Shown here: positions 19,833 through 28,704 of the stretch, piece by piece | Layout: each line of letters begins with the position of its first letter | Position numbering within the stretch: position 1 is the first letter of the stretch | Source of the DNA: Liquorilactobacillus aquaticus DSM 21051 | GTDB taxonomy: Bacteria; Bacillota; Bacilli; Lactobacillales; Lactobacillaceae | DNA: 45,592 nt | Direction: 5' to 3' | Assembly (NCBI RefSeq): GCF_001436755.1 | Contig: NZ_AYZD01000016.1 | Span: 1-45,592, forward strand | Program-made: the position numbers and the translations under genes | The notes under the pieces: model-generated | What the model was told of the DNA's origin: nothing | What the model saw: the letters and a program-made list of their open reading frames with translations, nothing else | Database searches by the model: none

Positions 19833-19871
19833 AAAGCCTAAGGACTGTTGAAGGTCCTTAGGCTTTTGTAA
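19833..19871 (+). terminator. Leader terminator T2
   Basis: AAAGCCTAAGGAC (19833-19845) and GTCCTTAGGCTTT (19854-19866) are perfect 13-bp arms with an eight-base loop, then a TTTTGTAATTT tail. It ends about 27 bases before the GTG of the aminotransferase, so termination here would block the operon. The T1 right arm GGCTTTTAAATTA can pair with sequence leading into the T2 left arm, giving a fold that excludes both. Confidence 0.75.
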
Positions 19872-19897
19872 TTTAATGTAAGAAAGGAAGTTTTTTT

Positions 19898-21073
19898 GTG
19901 AAATCATTAGCTGACAGTATGAAAAAAGAATTGCGGTTCTTAAAGCCTTCAGACATTAGGGCTTTTGATGAATTTGCCTCTCAAATTCCAGATATTATCA
20001 AATTTACGATGGGAGAGCCGGATTTCGCTACGCCTGAACACATTAAAGCAGCTGGGATAAAAAGTATAGCTGAGGATCAAACTCATTATGCGCCATCGAA
20101 TGGAACAATAGAATTGCGAGAAGCTGCAAGTAATTTTTTGAAGCAGAAATATGGGCAAGACTATGACCCTAAGGATGAGCTTATTATTACAAACGGTGCA
20201 ACAGAGGCAATTTATACAAGTTTAACTTCAATTTTAAATCCAGGTGACAAAGTAATTATCCCAACACCGATTTTTCCTTTATATATCGCTATCACGATTT
20301 TGAATCAAGCAACCCCTATCTTGGTGGATACATCCAAAAATAATTTCAGAATGTCTCCGGAAATGCTTAAAGCAGCATTAGATGAACATGGAGATGCGGT
20401 TAAAGCAGTTGTTTTGAACTATCCATCTAATCCTACTGGAGTTGCGTACCGACAGTCTGATTTAGACATGCTTGCTGATGTTGTTCGAGGAAAAAATATT
20501 TTTATGCTTTGTGATGAGATATACAGTGAACTGACCTACGAGGAGAAACATGTGTCGATGACAAAAAAGCTAAGAGAGCAGACGATTCTGATCAACGGGG
20601 TTTCAAAATCACATGCAATGACCGGATGGAGAATAGGAGTGATGTGCGCACCACGCGAAATAACAAGTGAATTAAGCAAGGTACATCAATTTACCGTGAC
20701 GACAACGTCAACGATGACACAGGCTGCCGCTGCCGAAGCTTTTAAAAATGGTATTGAGGATGGATCTGCAATGAGGGATAAATATCGCGTACGCAGAGAT
20801 TATCTGTATGCTCAAATGACTGAGCTGGGCTTTGAATGTGCAAAACCAGAAGGTGCGTTTTATCTATTTGCCAAAATACCAGGTGGACTGATTCAGGACG
20901 ATAAAAAATTTATATACGATTTAGCTTCTAAGGCAAAGGTAGCTGTCATTAGTGGAAGCAGTTTTGGACCTGGCGGTGAAGGATATATTCGTATCAGCTA
21001 TGCAGCGAGTCTTGAAAGTATTAAATTAGCAGTTGGACGAATTAAAAAATACGTAAAAGAAAACAAAAAATAA
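19898..21073 (+). CDS. PLP-dependent class I aminotransferase, probably aromatic
   Basis: A 391-residue fold-type I aminotransferase. It has the substrate segment KFTMGEPDFATPEHIK, AITNGATEAIY-type cofactor contacts (LIITNGATEAIYTSL), NYPSNPTGVAY, LCDEIYSELTY with the PLP Asp, the Schiff-base Lys in INGVSKSHAMTGWRIG, and the C-terminal YIRISYAAS with the carboxylate-binding Arg. This is the PatA/AraT group used by lactobacilli for aromatic and related amino acids. The aromatic leader upstream supports transamination between Phe, Tyr or Trp and their 2-keto acids. GTG 19898 follows AAAGGAAG by about seven bases. The dehydrogenase starts 16 bases after its stop. Confidence 0.85.
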   Translation: MKSLADSMKKELRFLKPSDIRAFDEFASQIPDIIKFTMGEPDFATPEHIKAAGIKSIAEDQTHYAPSNGTIELREAASNFLKQKYGQDYDPKDELIITNGATEAIYTSLTSILNPGDKVIIPTPIFPLYIAITILNQATPILVDTSKNNFRMSPEMLKAALDEHGDAVKAVVLNYPSNPTGVAYRQSDLDMLADVVRGKNIFMLCDEIYSELTYEEKHVSMTKKLREQTILINGVSKSHAMTGWRIGVMCAPREITSELSKVHQFTVTTTSTMTQAAAAEAFKNGIEDGSAMRDKYRVRRDYLYAQMTELGFECAKPEGAFYLFAKIPGGLIQDDKKFIYDLASKAKVAVISGSSFGPGGEGYIRISYAASLESIKLAVGRIKKYVKENKK

Positions 21074-21089
21074 AGGGAGATCATATGAA

Positions 21090-22076
21090 ATGAAGATACT
21101 AATGCTAAGTGTGCGTGATGATGAAGAAAATGCAATAAAAGAATGGTCGCAAAGAAAAGGAGTTCAGGTCGATACAGTCAAGTGGGATTTACATGAAGAC
21201 ACAGCTGATAAAATTCAAGGCTATGATGGACTGGTGATTCAGCAAAGAAGCAAAGTTGAGGCAAGTGTTTATCCTATTTTGAGAAAAGCGGGTTTGAAGC
21301 AGATTTCAACAAGAACTGCCGGCTTTGATATGATTGATCTTGAAGCAGCGCGAGAAAATGGTCTGCAAGTAACGAATGTACCCGCATATTCTCCAAGATC
21401 TGTGGCAGAATTAGCACTTACGCATACAATGAGACTAATCCGTAATCTTGAGATCTTTGATCAGAGAATGGAGAAACAAGACTATCGCTGGAATGGATTG
21501 CAAGCAAAGGAAATTCATTCTTTAACAATTGGGATTATCGGGGCAGGCAGGATAGGTGCAACGACAGCACGATTATTCAAAGCCCTTGGGGCAGAAGTAA
21601 TAGCTAATGATCTAAAAGAACGTACTGATTTGAAAGATGTTGTGACGTACAAAAGCAAGGAAGAGGTTTTAGCTGAAGCAGACGTCATTTGTCTACATGT
21701 AGACTTAAATGAGACGAGTTACAATTTGATCGATGAAGAGGCATTATCCCTTATGAAACCGACGGCATTTATCGTAAATGAGTGTCGTGGGCCGGTTATT
21801 GACACAGACGCCTTAATTCAAGCTTTAGATCAAAAGAGAATTGCAGGCGCAGCACTTGATACTTTGACTGGCGAGGAAAATTTCTTTAATTTTGATTTGC
21901 AAGGCAAAAAATTACCGAGTGAACAACTAATCAGATTGCGTGAGATGGATAATGTAATTATCACTCCTCATATTGGCTTTTACACGAATATTGCTGTTAA
22001 GAACATGGTTGATATTAGTTTGGATGATGTATTAGCTATTTTGAACGGTAAATACAGCGTTCACCAAGTATCCTGA
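21090..22076 (+). CDS. D-2-hydroxyacid dehydrogenase
   Basis: A 328-residue NAD-dependent dehydrogenase of the D-lactate / D-2-hydroxyisocaproate family. It contains STRTAGFDMIDLEAA, PAYSPRSVAELALTH, the Rossmann motif IGIIGAGRIGATTARLF (about 147-163), and the catalytic Arg segment VNECRGPVIDTDAL. The usual VN(T/V)(A/S)RGP is altered to NECRGP. The catalytic His lies in ITPHIGFYT. Members reduce branched or aromatic 2-keto acids to D-2-hydroxy acids reversibly. Next to an aromatic aminotransferase, phenylpyruvate/phenyllactate and relatives are the obvious candidates, but ordinary D-lactate dehydrogenase activity is not excluded by sequence. Confidence 0.85.
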   Translation: MKILMLSVRDDEENAIKEWSQRKGVQVDTVKWDLHEDTADKIQGYDGLVIQQRSKVEASVYPILRKAGLKQISTRTAGFDMIDLEAARENGLQVTNVPAYSPRSVAELALTHTMRLIRNLEIFDQRMEKQDYRWNGLQAKEIHSLTIGIIGAGRIGATTARLFKALGAEVIANDLKERTDLKDVVTYKSKEEVLAEADVICLHVDLNETSYNLIDEEALSLMKPTAFIVNECRGPVIDTDALIQALDQKRIAGAALDTLTGEENFFNFDLQGKKLPSEQLIRLREMDNVIITPHIGFYTNIAVKNMVDISLDDVLAILNGKYSVHQVS

Positions 22077-22090
22077 ATGGAGTTTTATAA

Positions 22091-23134
22091 ATGGAAATAA
22101 AAATGACCGGTAGACAATATACTATGAATATCTTGAATGGAATCAGTTTAGGTGTGGTAGTAGCATTATTGCCTTCAGCTCTTGTAGGTCAATTGATGCA
22201 GGCTATGCAAGAAAATTTTGCAGTTGCAGCACAAATAATTATGATGACTAATTTTGCGATGAGCTTACTGCCTGCAATTGCCGCTTTTTGTGTCGGAATG
22301 CAATTTAAGCTCAATCCAATTCAAAGTTCGGCTGTTGCAATTGCCGCAATGATTGGTTCTGGCGTTATGACTTCGAAAAATGGCCAATTTATATTGCAGG
22401 GAACGGGCGATATTATTAATACAGGGATAACAATTGCTTTGGCTGTGGGGCTGGCATTAGTATTGGGCAATAAGTTTAAAAATTACACAATATTGCTTTT
22501 GCCACTCTTAGTAATTGTGTTTGCTGGCGGGGCAGGTTTATTAATGCTCCCAAGTGTAAGGTTAATTGCAACATCGATTGGTGCGATGATTACTCACGTT
22601 ACGTCATTACAACCGTTGCTCATGGGAACATTGATGGGAATTAGTTTTGCAGTTTTAATTGTGTCTCCAATAAGTTCGGTAGGAATTGCAACTGCAATCG
22701 GGCTGGCTGGGATCAGTTCTGGAACTGCAAATTTAGGAATTACTGCAGGGAGTTTTATGCTAGCTGTTTATGGAAGTTCTGTTAATAATTTTGGAACGAC
22801 AGTAGCTCATTTTATTGGATCGCCAAAGATTCAGATGGGGAATATGTTGCGAAAACCGCGTCTATTTTTCCCATTAGCAATTAATGCAGGAATGATGGGA
22901 CTGTTAGGAGCGTTATTTGAAATTAAAGGAACCCCAATGAGTGCTGGTTTTGGGTTCAGTGGATTGATTGGTCCTTTAACGGCCTATCGCCAAATGCCAG
23001 CAACCCTCCTTAATCTTACTGTAATATGTTTGCTTTTTGTTGTATTACCAGTTATATTGGCGTATGTTTCAAGGTATCTTTTTGTGGATCGTTTGAAATG
23101 GATAAAACCGCAAGATTTGCTGCTTGAAATATAA
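22091..23134 (+). CDS. PTS_EIIC_2-like membrane protein
   Basis: A 347-residue polytopic membrane protein with roughly 9-10 hydrophobic segments. It starts MTGRQYTMNILNGISLGVVVALLPSALVG after six residues and contains AIAAMIGSGVMTS, SPISSVGIATAIGLAGISSGTANLGI and AVYGSSVNNFGTTVAHFIGSPKIQMGNMLRKP. The pattern matches the PTS_EIIC_2 group (lactobacillal proteins called PTS IIC). No EIIA or EIIB partner or phosphorylation domain is nearby, so sugar transport by PTS is doubtful. GGAG at 22079-22082 precedes ATG 22091. As third gene of the aromatic operon it may move aromatic keto or hydroxy acids; this is inference. Confidence 0.7.
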   Translation: MEIKMTGRQYTMNILNGISLGVVVALLPSALVGQLMQAMQENFAVAAQIIMMTNFAMSLLPAIAAFCVGMQFKLNPIQSSAVAIAAMIGSGVMTSKNGQFILQGTGDIINTGITIALAVGLALVLGNKFKNYTILLLPLLVIVFAGGAGLLMLPSVRLIATSIGAMITHVTSLQPLLMGTLMGISFAVLIVSPISSVGIATAIGLAGISSGTANLGITAGSFMLAVYGSSVNNFGTTVAHFIGSPKIQMGNMLRKPRLFFPLAINAGMMGLLGALFEIKGTPMSAGFGFSGLIGPLTAYRQMPATLLNLTVICLLFVVLPVILAYVSRYLFVDRLKWIKPQDLLLEI

Positions 23135-23247
23135 GATAGGTGGCGCGAATAATAGTTTTAAGAAGGCGTGTAAGAAAAGAATATAGGTTACTAAGAAAAC
23201 CGGCTACTAGAATACGTTAATACAAATATTGAAACATCATGCAGACG

Positions 23248-23286
23248 GACTAGTTCAAAATGTGAGTTTTGGACTAGTCTTTTTTA
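23248..23286 (+). terminator. Terminator of the aromatic operon
   Basis: GACTAGTTCAAAA (23248-23260) pairs with TTTTGGACTAGTC (23267-23279), with one G-T pair, followed by TTTTTTATG. It is the only clear structure in the roughly 360 bases between the membrane protein gene and purR apart from the purR promoter zone. Confidence 0.85.
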
Positions 23287-23370
23287 TGGAGACTTTTTGT
23301 TAAATGTCGAATGTTAGAGATTTATGAAAAATTTCTAATTAAGCGGGGTACAAAGTAGTTGATTGCACTT

Positions 23371-23395
23371 AAAAACGAACAATTTTCATTATAAT
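23371..23395 (+). promoter_or_regulatory. Candidate PurBox and -10 upstream of purR
   Basis: AAAAACGAACAAT (23371-23383) differs at one position from the PurR box AWWWCCGAACWWT and lies just upstream of TATAAT (23390-23395). A second TATAAT is at 23430-23435. This may allow autoregulation of purR; the paired inverted box seen in Bacillus is not evident. Confidence 0.35.
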
Positions 23396-23497
23396 GATAA
23401 AGTTACTATTCAAATCACGTAAAATAGATTATAATGATGCTTAGATTATTTTACAGCAGATTTTTTTATAGAAAAACAAACTTATGGAGGCATTGTT

Positions 23498-24334
23498 TTG
23501 AAAACTAGAAGAAGTGATCGTTTGATTGACATGACAAATTATTTGCTTGAAAGGCCACACACACTGATTTCATTAACATTTTTTGCTAAAAGATATGAGT
23601 CTGCCAAATCATCAATCAGTGAAGATTTGGCAATCATAAAACGGACGTTCAAGGTAAGAGGAATTGGTGTCCTCGAAACGATTCCAGGAGCTGCTGGTGG
23701 AGCACGTTACATACCATCTATTGATGAAAAAGAGGCACGTGCATTTATTGAGACTATGACAGAAAAGCTTTCTGAAAAAGATCGTTTACTGCCAGGGGGG
23801 TATGTTTATCTTTCTGACTTGCTAGGGAAACCTGAAGTCCTACGTCAGGTTGGTCGTGTAATTGCACGACAATATCTTGGTAAACAAATAGATGCAGTTA
23901 TGACTGTGGCGACAAAAGGTGTTCCAATTGCTCAGAGTGTTTCCAGCTATTTAAATGTTCCGTTTGTTATTCTGCGGCGGGATTCAAAAATAACTGAAGG
24001 ATCGACTGTATCTGTTAATTATGTGTCAGGCTCAAGTGAACGGATTGAAAAAATGGAACTTTCCAAAAGAAGCTTGAAAAGAGGGTCAAACGTCCTTGTC
24101 GTGGATGACTTTATGAAGGGCGGCGGCACAGTTAATGGGATGAAAAGTATGATTGAAGAATTCGAATCTAAAATGGTTGGAATAACTGTTTTCGCGGAAG
24201 CCTCATTTGAAGGGCATCGAATGGTAGATGATTATACGTCTCTTTTGAAGGTAGATAAGGTAAACACATTGGATAAAACAATTCAAGTCAGTGCAGGAAA
24301 CTATCTTAAAAAAGTTTTTGATGAAGGAAAATAA
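23498..24334 (+). CDS. purR: Pur operon transcription factor PurR
   Basis: A 278-residue regulator of purine genes, of the Bacillus/Lactococcus type. An N-terminal winged helix (RRSDRLIDMTNYLLERPHTLISL ... SAKSSISEDLAIIKRTF, about 1-75) is fused to a phosphoribosyltransferase-like domain. That domain has the PRPP-binding loop VLVVDDFMKGGGTVNGM, where PRPP acts as effector. Full length. TTG 23498 follows GGAGG by seven bases. The order purR-glmU-prs is the conserved Bacillota arrangement; ispE, usually next upstream, is separated here by the arg/aromatic block. Confidence 0.95.
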   Translation: MKTRRSDRLIDMTNYLLERPHTLISLTFFAKRYESAKSSISEDLAIIKRTFKVRGIGVLETIPGAAGGARYIPSIDEKEARAFIETMTEKLSEKDRLLPGGYVYLSDLLGKPEVLRQVGRVIARQYLGKQIDAVMTVATKGVPIAQSVSSYLNVPFVILRRDSKITEGSTVSVNYVSGSSERIEKMELSKRSLKRGSNVLVVDDFMKGGGTVNGMKSMIEEFESKMVGITVFAEASFEGHRMVDDYTSLLKVDKVNTLDKTIQVSAGNYLKKVFDEGK

Positions 24335-24743
24335 GAAAAACTACACATTTTTTGCTGCTTACGAAAGTATCTGCGTTGGATGAACGAAAATAGACAGGAT
24401 GCAAGAGTTTAAGGCGAAAAATGAGTTTCCATAGTTAAGCAAAGGCAAATTAGCTGTCCAAGATAGAATAAGAATGTACGCAACTAGAAAATTAGGGAGT
24501 TCTGGGACTGCCTGCCCTGTGATCTCAGACGGTAATTTATCTTAAGTTTTCCATATTAGTGCGTTTGCAAGACCAATCTTTTTTGTTTGGAGAGGGATTA
24601 TTCACAGTCGAAGTAGAATTTTGTGCATAATTCATCGTTTCTGCTCAAAAATTCCCGTTATTTGCAATATTTCTGCCAGTCTGCTTTACTTTCCAAAAAC
24701 AATAATCAGAATACATGGAAGTTTTGTTAAGTATCAGGCTGTC
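24335..24743. other. Long purR-glmU intergenic region
   Basis: About 410 bases with no open frame bearing a ribosome site and no strong hairpin with a T-run that I can see. In Bacillus this position holds yabJ and spoVG; neither is recognisable here. It may hold decayed sequence or an unrecognised RNA. Confidence 0.4.
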
Positions 24744-24772
24744 TTGCACACTAATTGCCACTACGGTATCAT
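24744..24772 (+). promoter_or_regulatory. glmU promoter
   Basis: TTGCAC (24744-24749), a 17-base spacer and TATCAT (24767-24772), followed 36 bases later by the glmU ATG with a GAGGAG site. Confidence 0.6.
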
Positions 24773-24808
24773 GTATTAGGAACATATCAAATTAGAGGAG
24801 ATTAAGAA

Positions 24809-26206
24809 ATGACGGCAAAATATGCAATTATTCTTGCAGCTGGGCAAGGTACAAGAATGAAGTCCAAACTGTACAAGGTTTTACACAAGGTTTGTGGAAA
24901 AACAATGGTAGAACATGTACTTACACAAATCGAAAAGAATAATATGGATGAAGTAGTGACAGTTGTGGGGCATGGGGCACAAAAAGTTGAAGAAACACTG
25001 GGTGATCGAACTGAATATGCTTTGCAAAAGGAACAATTGGGAACGGGTCATGCTGTACTCCAAGCAGAAAAGTTGCTCGGGCGAAAAAAAGGCATAACGC
25101 TGATTACTTGTGGTGATACACCGTTATTTACAACTCAGACATTTAATGAATTATTTGAATATCATCAGCAAAAAGGGGCAGTTGCTACTGTGTTAACTGC
25201 TACGGCTGAAAATCCATTTGGATATGGTCGAATTGTGCGAAACGACTTAGGTATTGTAGAGAAAATTGTTGAACAAAAAGATGCTACAAAAGAAGAAGCT
25301 GCAATTAAAGAAATAAATACGGGTGTTTATTGTTTTGACAATGAGGCTTTGTTTAATGCATTGCATAAAATAAATAATAATAATGTTCAGGGAGAATATT
25401 ATTTAACAGATGTTATGGAAATTTTTAAGAAACAAAATGAAATAGTTGCAGCTTACAAGATGAAGGACTTCTCGGAATCAATGGGTGTTAATGATCGAGT
25501 TGCTTTGGCGGAAGCAACTAAATTGATGCGTCAGCGTATTAATGAGAAACACATGCGCGCTGGTGTGACTTTAATAGATCCAGAAACAACTTATATTGAT
25601 ACAGACGTAAAAATTGGTGCCGACACGATTATTGAACCTGGTGTATTTTTAAGAGGTGAGACTGTGATCGGAGAAGACTGTTTGATTGGTGCCAATTCCG
25701 ATATTTCTGATAGTGTTATTCATAATGGTGTTACGATTACTGCTTCAACACTTGAAGATGCTGAAATGCAAGATGAAAGCAATATTGGACCATACAGTCA
25801 TTTACGACCAGCTGCTCAGATTGGCAAAAAAGTACATATTGGAAATTTTGTTGAAGTTAAAAAAGCAGAAATTGGTGAGAATACCAAGGTAGGTCATTTG
25901 ACCTATGTTGGAGATGCAACACTAGGTAAAGATATCAATGTTGGTTGTGGATGTGTATTTGTTAATTATGATGGTAAAAATAAGCATCACACAGTTGTCG
26001 GAGATCATTCTTTCATAGGGAGTGCGTCGAACATGATAGCACCTCTGCACATTGCTGACCATGCTTATGTTGCTGCAGGTTCAACCATTACAGATGACGT
26101 TTCTGCGCATGATATGGCTATTGCCAGAGGAAGACAGGTCAATAAAAAAGGATATTACGACAGATACCCTTGTGCAGAAACATCTAAAAATAATGTAAAG
26201 AATTAA
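24809..26206 (+). CDS. glmU: Bifunctional UDP-GlcNAc pyrophosphorylase / GlcN-1-P acetyltransferase
   Basis: A 465-residue two-domain enzyme making UDP-GlcNAc for peptidoglycan and wall polymers. The N-terminal nucleotidyltransferase has [27 protein letters not shown] (the usual Pro after Lys-Ser/Leu is Tyr here), [11 protein letters not shown] and TCGDTPL. The C-terminal left-handed beta-helix of hexapeptide repeats includes [40 protein letters not shown] and [10 protein letters not shown]. Length is normal. The gene precedes prs by about 90 bases and probably shares its transcript. Confidence 0.97.
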   Translation: MTAKYAIILAAGQGTRMKSKLYKVLHKVCGKTMVEHVLTQIEKNNMDEVVTVVGHGAQKVEETLGDRTEYALQKEQLGTGHAVLQAEKLLGRKKGITLITCGDTPLFTTQTFNELFEYHQQKGAVATVLTATAENPFGYGRIVRNDLGIVEKIVEQKDATKEEAAIKEINTGVYCFDNEALFNALHKINNNNVQGEYYLTDVMEIFKKQNEIVAAYKMKDFSESMGVNDRVALAEATKLMRQRINEKHMRAGVTLIDPETTYIDTDVKIGADTIIEPGVFLRGETVIGEDCLIGANSDISDSVIHNGVTITASTLEDAEMQDESNIGPYSHLRPAAQIGKKVHIGNFVEVKKAEIGENTKVGHLTYVGDATLGKDINVGCGCVFVNYDGKNKHHTVVGDHSFIGSASNMIAPLHIADHAYVAAGSTITDDVSAHDMAIARGRQVNKKGYYDRYPCAETSKNNVKN

Positions 26207-26296
26207 ATTGTTAAAAGATAACTACTAATAATCTTGATTTTAATCGCAAAAATGAATAGTATTATCTATAGATAAATATAAATTATGGAGGCTGTC

Positions 26297-27271
26297 ATGT
26301 CTGGATATTATGCTGATCCGAAGCTCAAAATTTTTGCTTTGAATTCGAACAAACCTTTGGCTGAAAAAATTGCTGAAGCTGTGGGAGTTAAATTAGGAAA
26401 AACTTCCGTTGACCGTTTTAGTGATGGAGAAATAAGAATCAATATTGAAGAAAGTATCCGTGGAGACGAGATTTTCATTATTCAATCAACTTCAGCACCT
26501 GTGAATGATAACTTGATGGAGTTATTGATTATGATTGATGCTTTGCGGCGTGCAAGTGCATCGACTATAAATGTGGTTGTCCCTTATTATGGTTACGCGC
26601 GTCAAGATCGTAAAGCGCGTCCACGCGAGCCGATTACTGCAAAATTAGTGGCAGATATGATAGTGAAAGCTGGTGCAAGCCGTGTCGTTGCTTTAGACTT
26701 GCATGCGGTTCAGATTCAAGGCTTTTTCGATATTCCAGTTGATCATCTGATGGGAGCGCCTTTGCTGGCAGATTATTTCCTTAATAATGGACTTGAAAAA
26801 GATGCAGTCGTTGTTTCACCTGATCATGGGGGTGTGACGCGCGCGCGTAAACTTGCAGAATTTTTGAAAGCACCAATTGCAATTATCGATAAACGTCGTC
26901 CCAAGGCCAATGTTGCTGAAGTAATGAATATTATTGGAGCAGTGGACGGAAAACGTTGTATTTTAATAGATGATATGATTGATACAGCGGGTACAATCAC
27001 ATTAGCAGCACAAGCTTTGAAGGATGCTGGAGCAACTGAGGTTTACGCATGTGCAACTCATCCAGTATTGTCGGGACCAGCAATTGAAAGAATTGAGAAT
27101 TCACCTATTAAACGTCTGGTAGTTACCGATTCTATTAAGTTACCAGAGGAAAAAAGAATTGATAAACTTCTCCAAGTTTCTGTTGGGCCACTGATTGGCG
27201 ATGCAATTAAACGCATTCATGAAAACAAGTCTGTCAGTCCATTATTTAAGAATCGGTTTCATCGAGAATAA
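26297..27271 (+). CDS. prs: Ribose-phosphate pyrophosphokinase
   Basis: About 324 residues. Makes PRPP from ribose-5-phosphate and ATP, feeding purine, pyrimidine, His and Trp synthesis. Class I motifs are [70 protein letters not shown] and the PRPP loop [17 protein letters not shown] 26297 is chosen because GGAGG (26287-26291) precedes it. The in-frame ATG 26285 overlaps that site and is unlikely. Confidence 0.96.
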   Translation: MSGYYADPKLKIFALNSNKPLAEKIAEAVGVKLGKTSVDRFSDGEIRINIEESIRGDEIFIIQSTSAPVNDNLMELLIMIDALRRASASTINVVVPYYGYARQDRKARPREPITAKLVADMIVKAGASRVVALDLHAVQIQGFFDIPVDHLMGAPLLADYFLNNGLEKDAVVVSPDHGGVTRARKLAEFLKAPIAIIDKRRPKANVAEVMNIIGAVDGKRCILIDDMIDTAGTITLAAQALKDAGATEVYACATHPVLSGPAIERIENSPIKRLVVTDSIKLPEEKRIDKLLQVSVGPLIGDAIKRIHENKSVSPLFKNRFHRE

Positions 27272-27334
27272 GCGGTGCTTTGAATTTTTTTACTAACTAG
27301 AATGACATGTTAAATCGAATATTTGAAGTTGATT

Positions 27335-27375
27335 AAAGCGGCTATGACAGATGTTAATTTTGTCATAGCCGCTTT
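27335..27375 (+). terminator. Terminator-like hairpin, dispersed family copy 4
   Basis: AAAGCGGCTATGACA (27335-27349) and TGTCATAGCCGCTTT (27361-27375) form a perfect 15-bp stem. It lies after prs and before the convergent aldo/keto reductase, and shares the TTTTGTCATAGCC core with copies 1-3. Confidence 0.7.
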
Positions 27376-27539
27376 AGGTTTAGTGTGGTGTATTTCTGTT
27401 TAAGTTGTTCTGTTCCGAAGATAAGACTGTCCATCTTTCTAACCCGTAAGTGACTAAACACAAATGTCACAATATATGGGAGAATATTCTTTGATCAATT
27501 CAGCAAGAATAGGGCAAGTTTAATTGATACATTTAATAA

Positions 27540-28379
27540 TTAAAATTCTTGATAGGTCGCTGGATCTTGATTTTTGTTGCGCCCATCTGTTTTATCAAGA
27601 TTCGTAATAGAATCCATTTCAGCAGTGGAAAGTTCAAAATCAAAGAGAGCTTTGTTCTGTAATTGCCGTACTTGCGAACTTGATTTAGGTATGACAGAGA
27701 CCCCAAGCTGTATTTCCCAGCGCAAAATAATTTGACCAACCGTTTTGGAATGCTTTTGAGCAATTTTTTGGATAACGGGTTCACTTAAAACAGCATTTGC
27801 ACGTCCAATGGGGCTCCATGCCTGTGTTACAATTTTATGTTCCGCATTGTATTTTCTTTGTTCAGATTGAGACCAGTAGGGATGCAACTCAATTTGGTTT
27901 ATGGCCGGCAGCACCCCTGTTTCTCGTTCCAAACGATCAATATGTTCTGGTAAAAAGTTTGAGACGCCAATTGAGCGGACGAGACCAAATTTTTGAGCAT
28001 CTATCAAGGCTTGCCATGCCTCAACGTAATTGTCTTCTAACGGATTCGGCCAATGAATCAAATACAGATCTAAATAATCAAGCTGCATTCTGTACAATGA
28101 TTCTTGAATAGTAACGATTGCCTCATGATAATGGTGGTGACGTCCAGGCAATTTAGAGCTCACAAACAGCTGCTCTCTCGGAATACTTGAACGTTTAATT
28201 GCTTGACCAACTGTTCCTTCATTTTCATAATTAACGGCCGTGTCAAGCGCACGGTAGCCATTATTCAGTGCCTGTGTAATTGTATTAACACCTTGAGCAC
28301 CGTTTAGTTTGTAGGTACCAAATCCGATTAATGGGACCATATTCTTGTCGTTAAGGATCAGTGATTGTTTAGATACCAA
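27540..28379 (-). CDS. Aldo/keto reductase
   Basis: A 279-residue NADPH-dependent oxidoreductase of the 2,5-diketo-D-gluconate reductase-like group (TIM barrel). It shows VPLIGFGTYKL, ALDTAVNYENEGTVGQAI with the catalytic Asp and Tyr, VSSKLPG with the Lys, LYLIHWPNP with the His, IGVSNFLPEHIDRL and the C-terminal cofactor segment VIPKSSSQVRQLQNK. The physiological carbonyl substrate cannot be told from sequence. A gap of about 40 bases separates it from the small upstream gene on the same strand. Confidence 0.93.
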   Translation of the reverse strand: MVSKQSLILNDKNMVPLIGFGTYKLNGAQGVNTITQALNNGYRALDTAVNYENEGTVGQAIKRSSIPREQLFVSSKLPGRHHHYHEAIVTIQESLYRMQLDYLDLYLIHWPNPLEDNYVEAWQALIDAQKFGLVRSIGVSNFLPEHIDRLERETGVLPAINQIELHPYWSQSEQRKYNAEHKIVTQAWSPIGRANAVLSEPVIQKIAQKHSKTVGQIILRWEIQLGVSVIPKSSSQVRQLQNKALFDFELSTAEMDSITNLDKTDGRNKNQDPATYQEF

Positions 28380-28418
28380 TTAATATCCCCCCGAATGATG
28401 TTTTTTGATATTTATCAG

Positions 28419-28640
28419 TTAATCAAGATGTTTGATCACGCGATACTGTTTGGATTCCATGCTATTTTCTTGCGCAGTTGATTTGTCGAAAACACAATAT
28501 AACTTACCGTCTTTTTCTTGAACAACAAGTAAGGGTTTATTGCTTTTCTTACGATAAATCTGGGCAGAAACGTAGGCTTCATTGAAATCAAAAGTACTGG
28601 AAATAGCCTGGCCAGGATTGAACAGTACATTTTCACTCAT
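28419..28640 (-). CDS. Small conserved-looking protein of unknown function
   Basis: A 73-residue soluble protein from ATG 28640, with AAGGAG nine bases upstream. The composition is mixed, with alternating strands such as VSAQIYRKKSNKPLLVVQEKDGK split by KLYCVFDKS, suggesting a small beta-rich fold. No signal peptide, membrane segment or known motif is seen. It lies between the GNAT and aldo/keto reductase genes on the same strand. A second frame over the same bases has no ribosome site. Confidence 0.65.
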   Translation of the reverse strand: MSENVLFNPGQAISSTFDFNEAYVSAQIYRKKSNKPLLVVQEKDGKLYCVFDKSTAQENSMESKQYRVIKHLD

Positions 28641-28704
28641 AAGAAATCACTCCTTGAATTGTTTTAGATATCACCTTAATCTTAACACCAATTGATTTAA
28701 TTGC

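Noticed and set aside
22091-23134. Reading the EIIC_2-like protein as a functional sugar PTS component
   Set aside because: No EIIA/EIIB domains or HPr-linked partners nearby, and the operon context is aromatic acids; kept as a membrane protein of uncertain substrate.
28436-28636. 66-codon frame overlapping the small protein gene at 28419-28640
   Set aside because: It is a shifted reading of the same strand; the 73-residue frame has the ribosome site.
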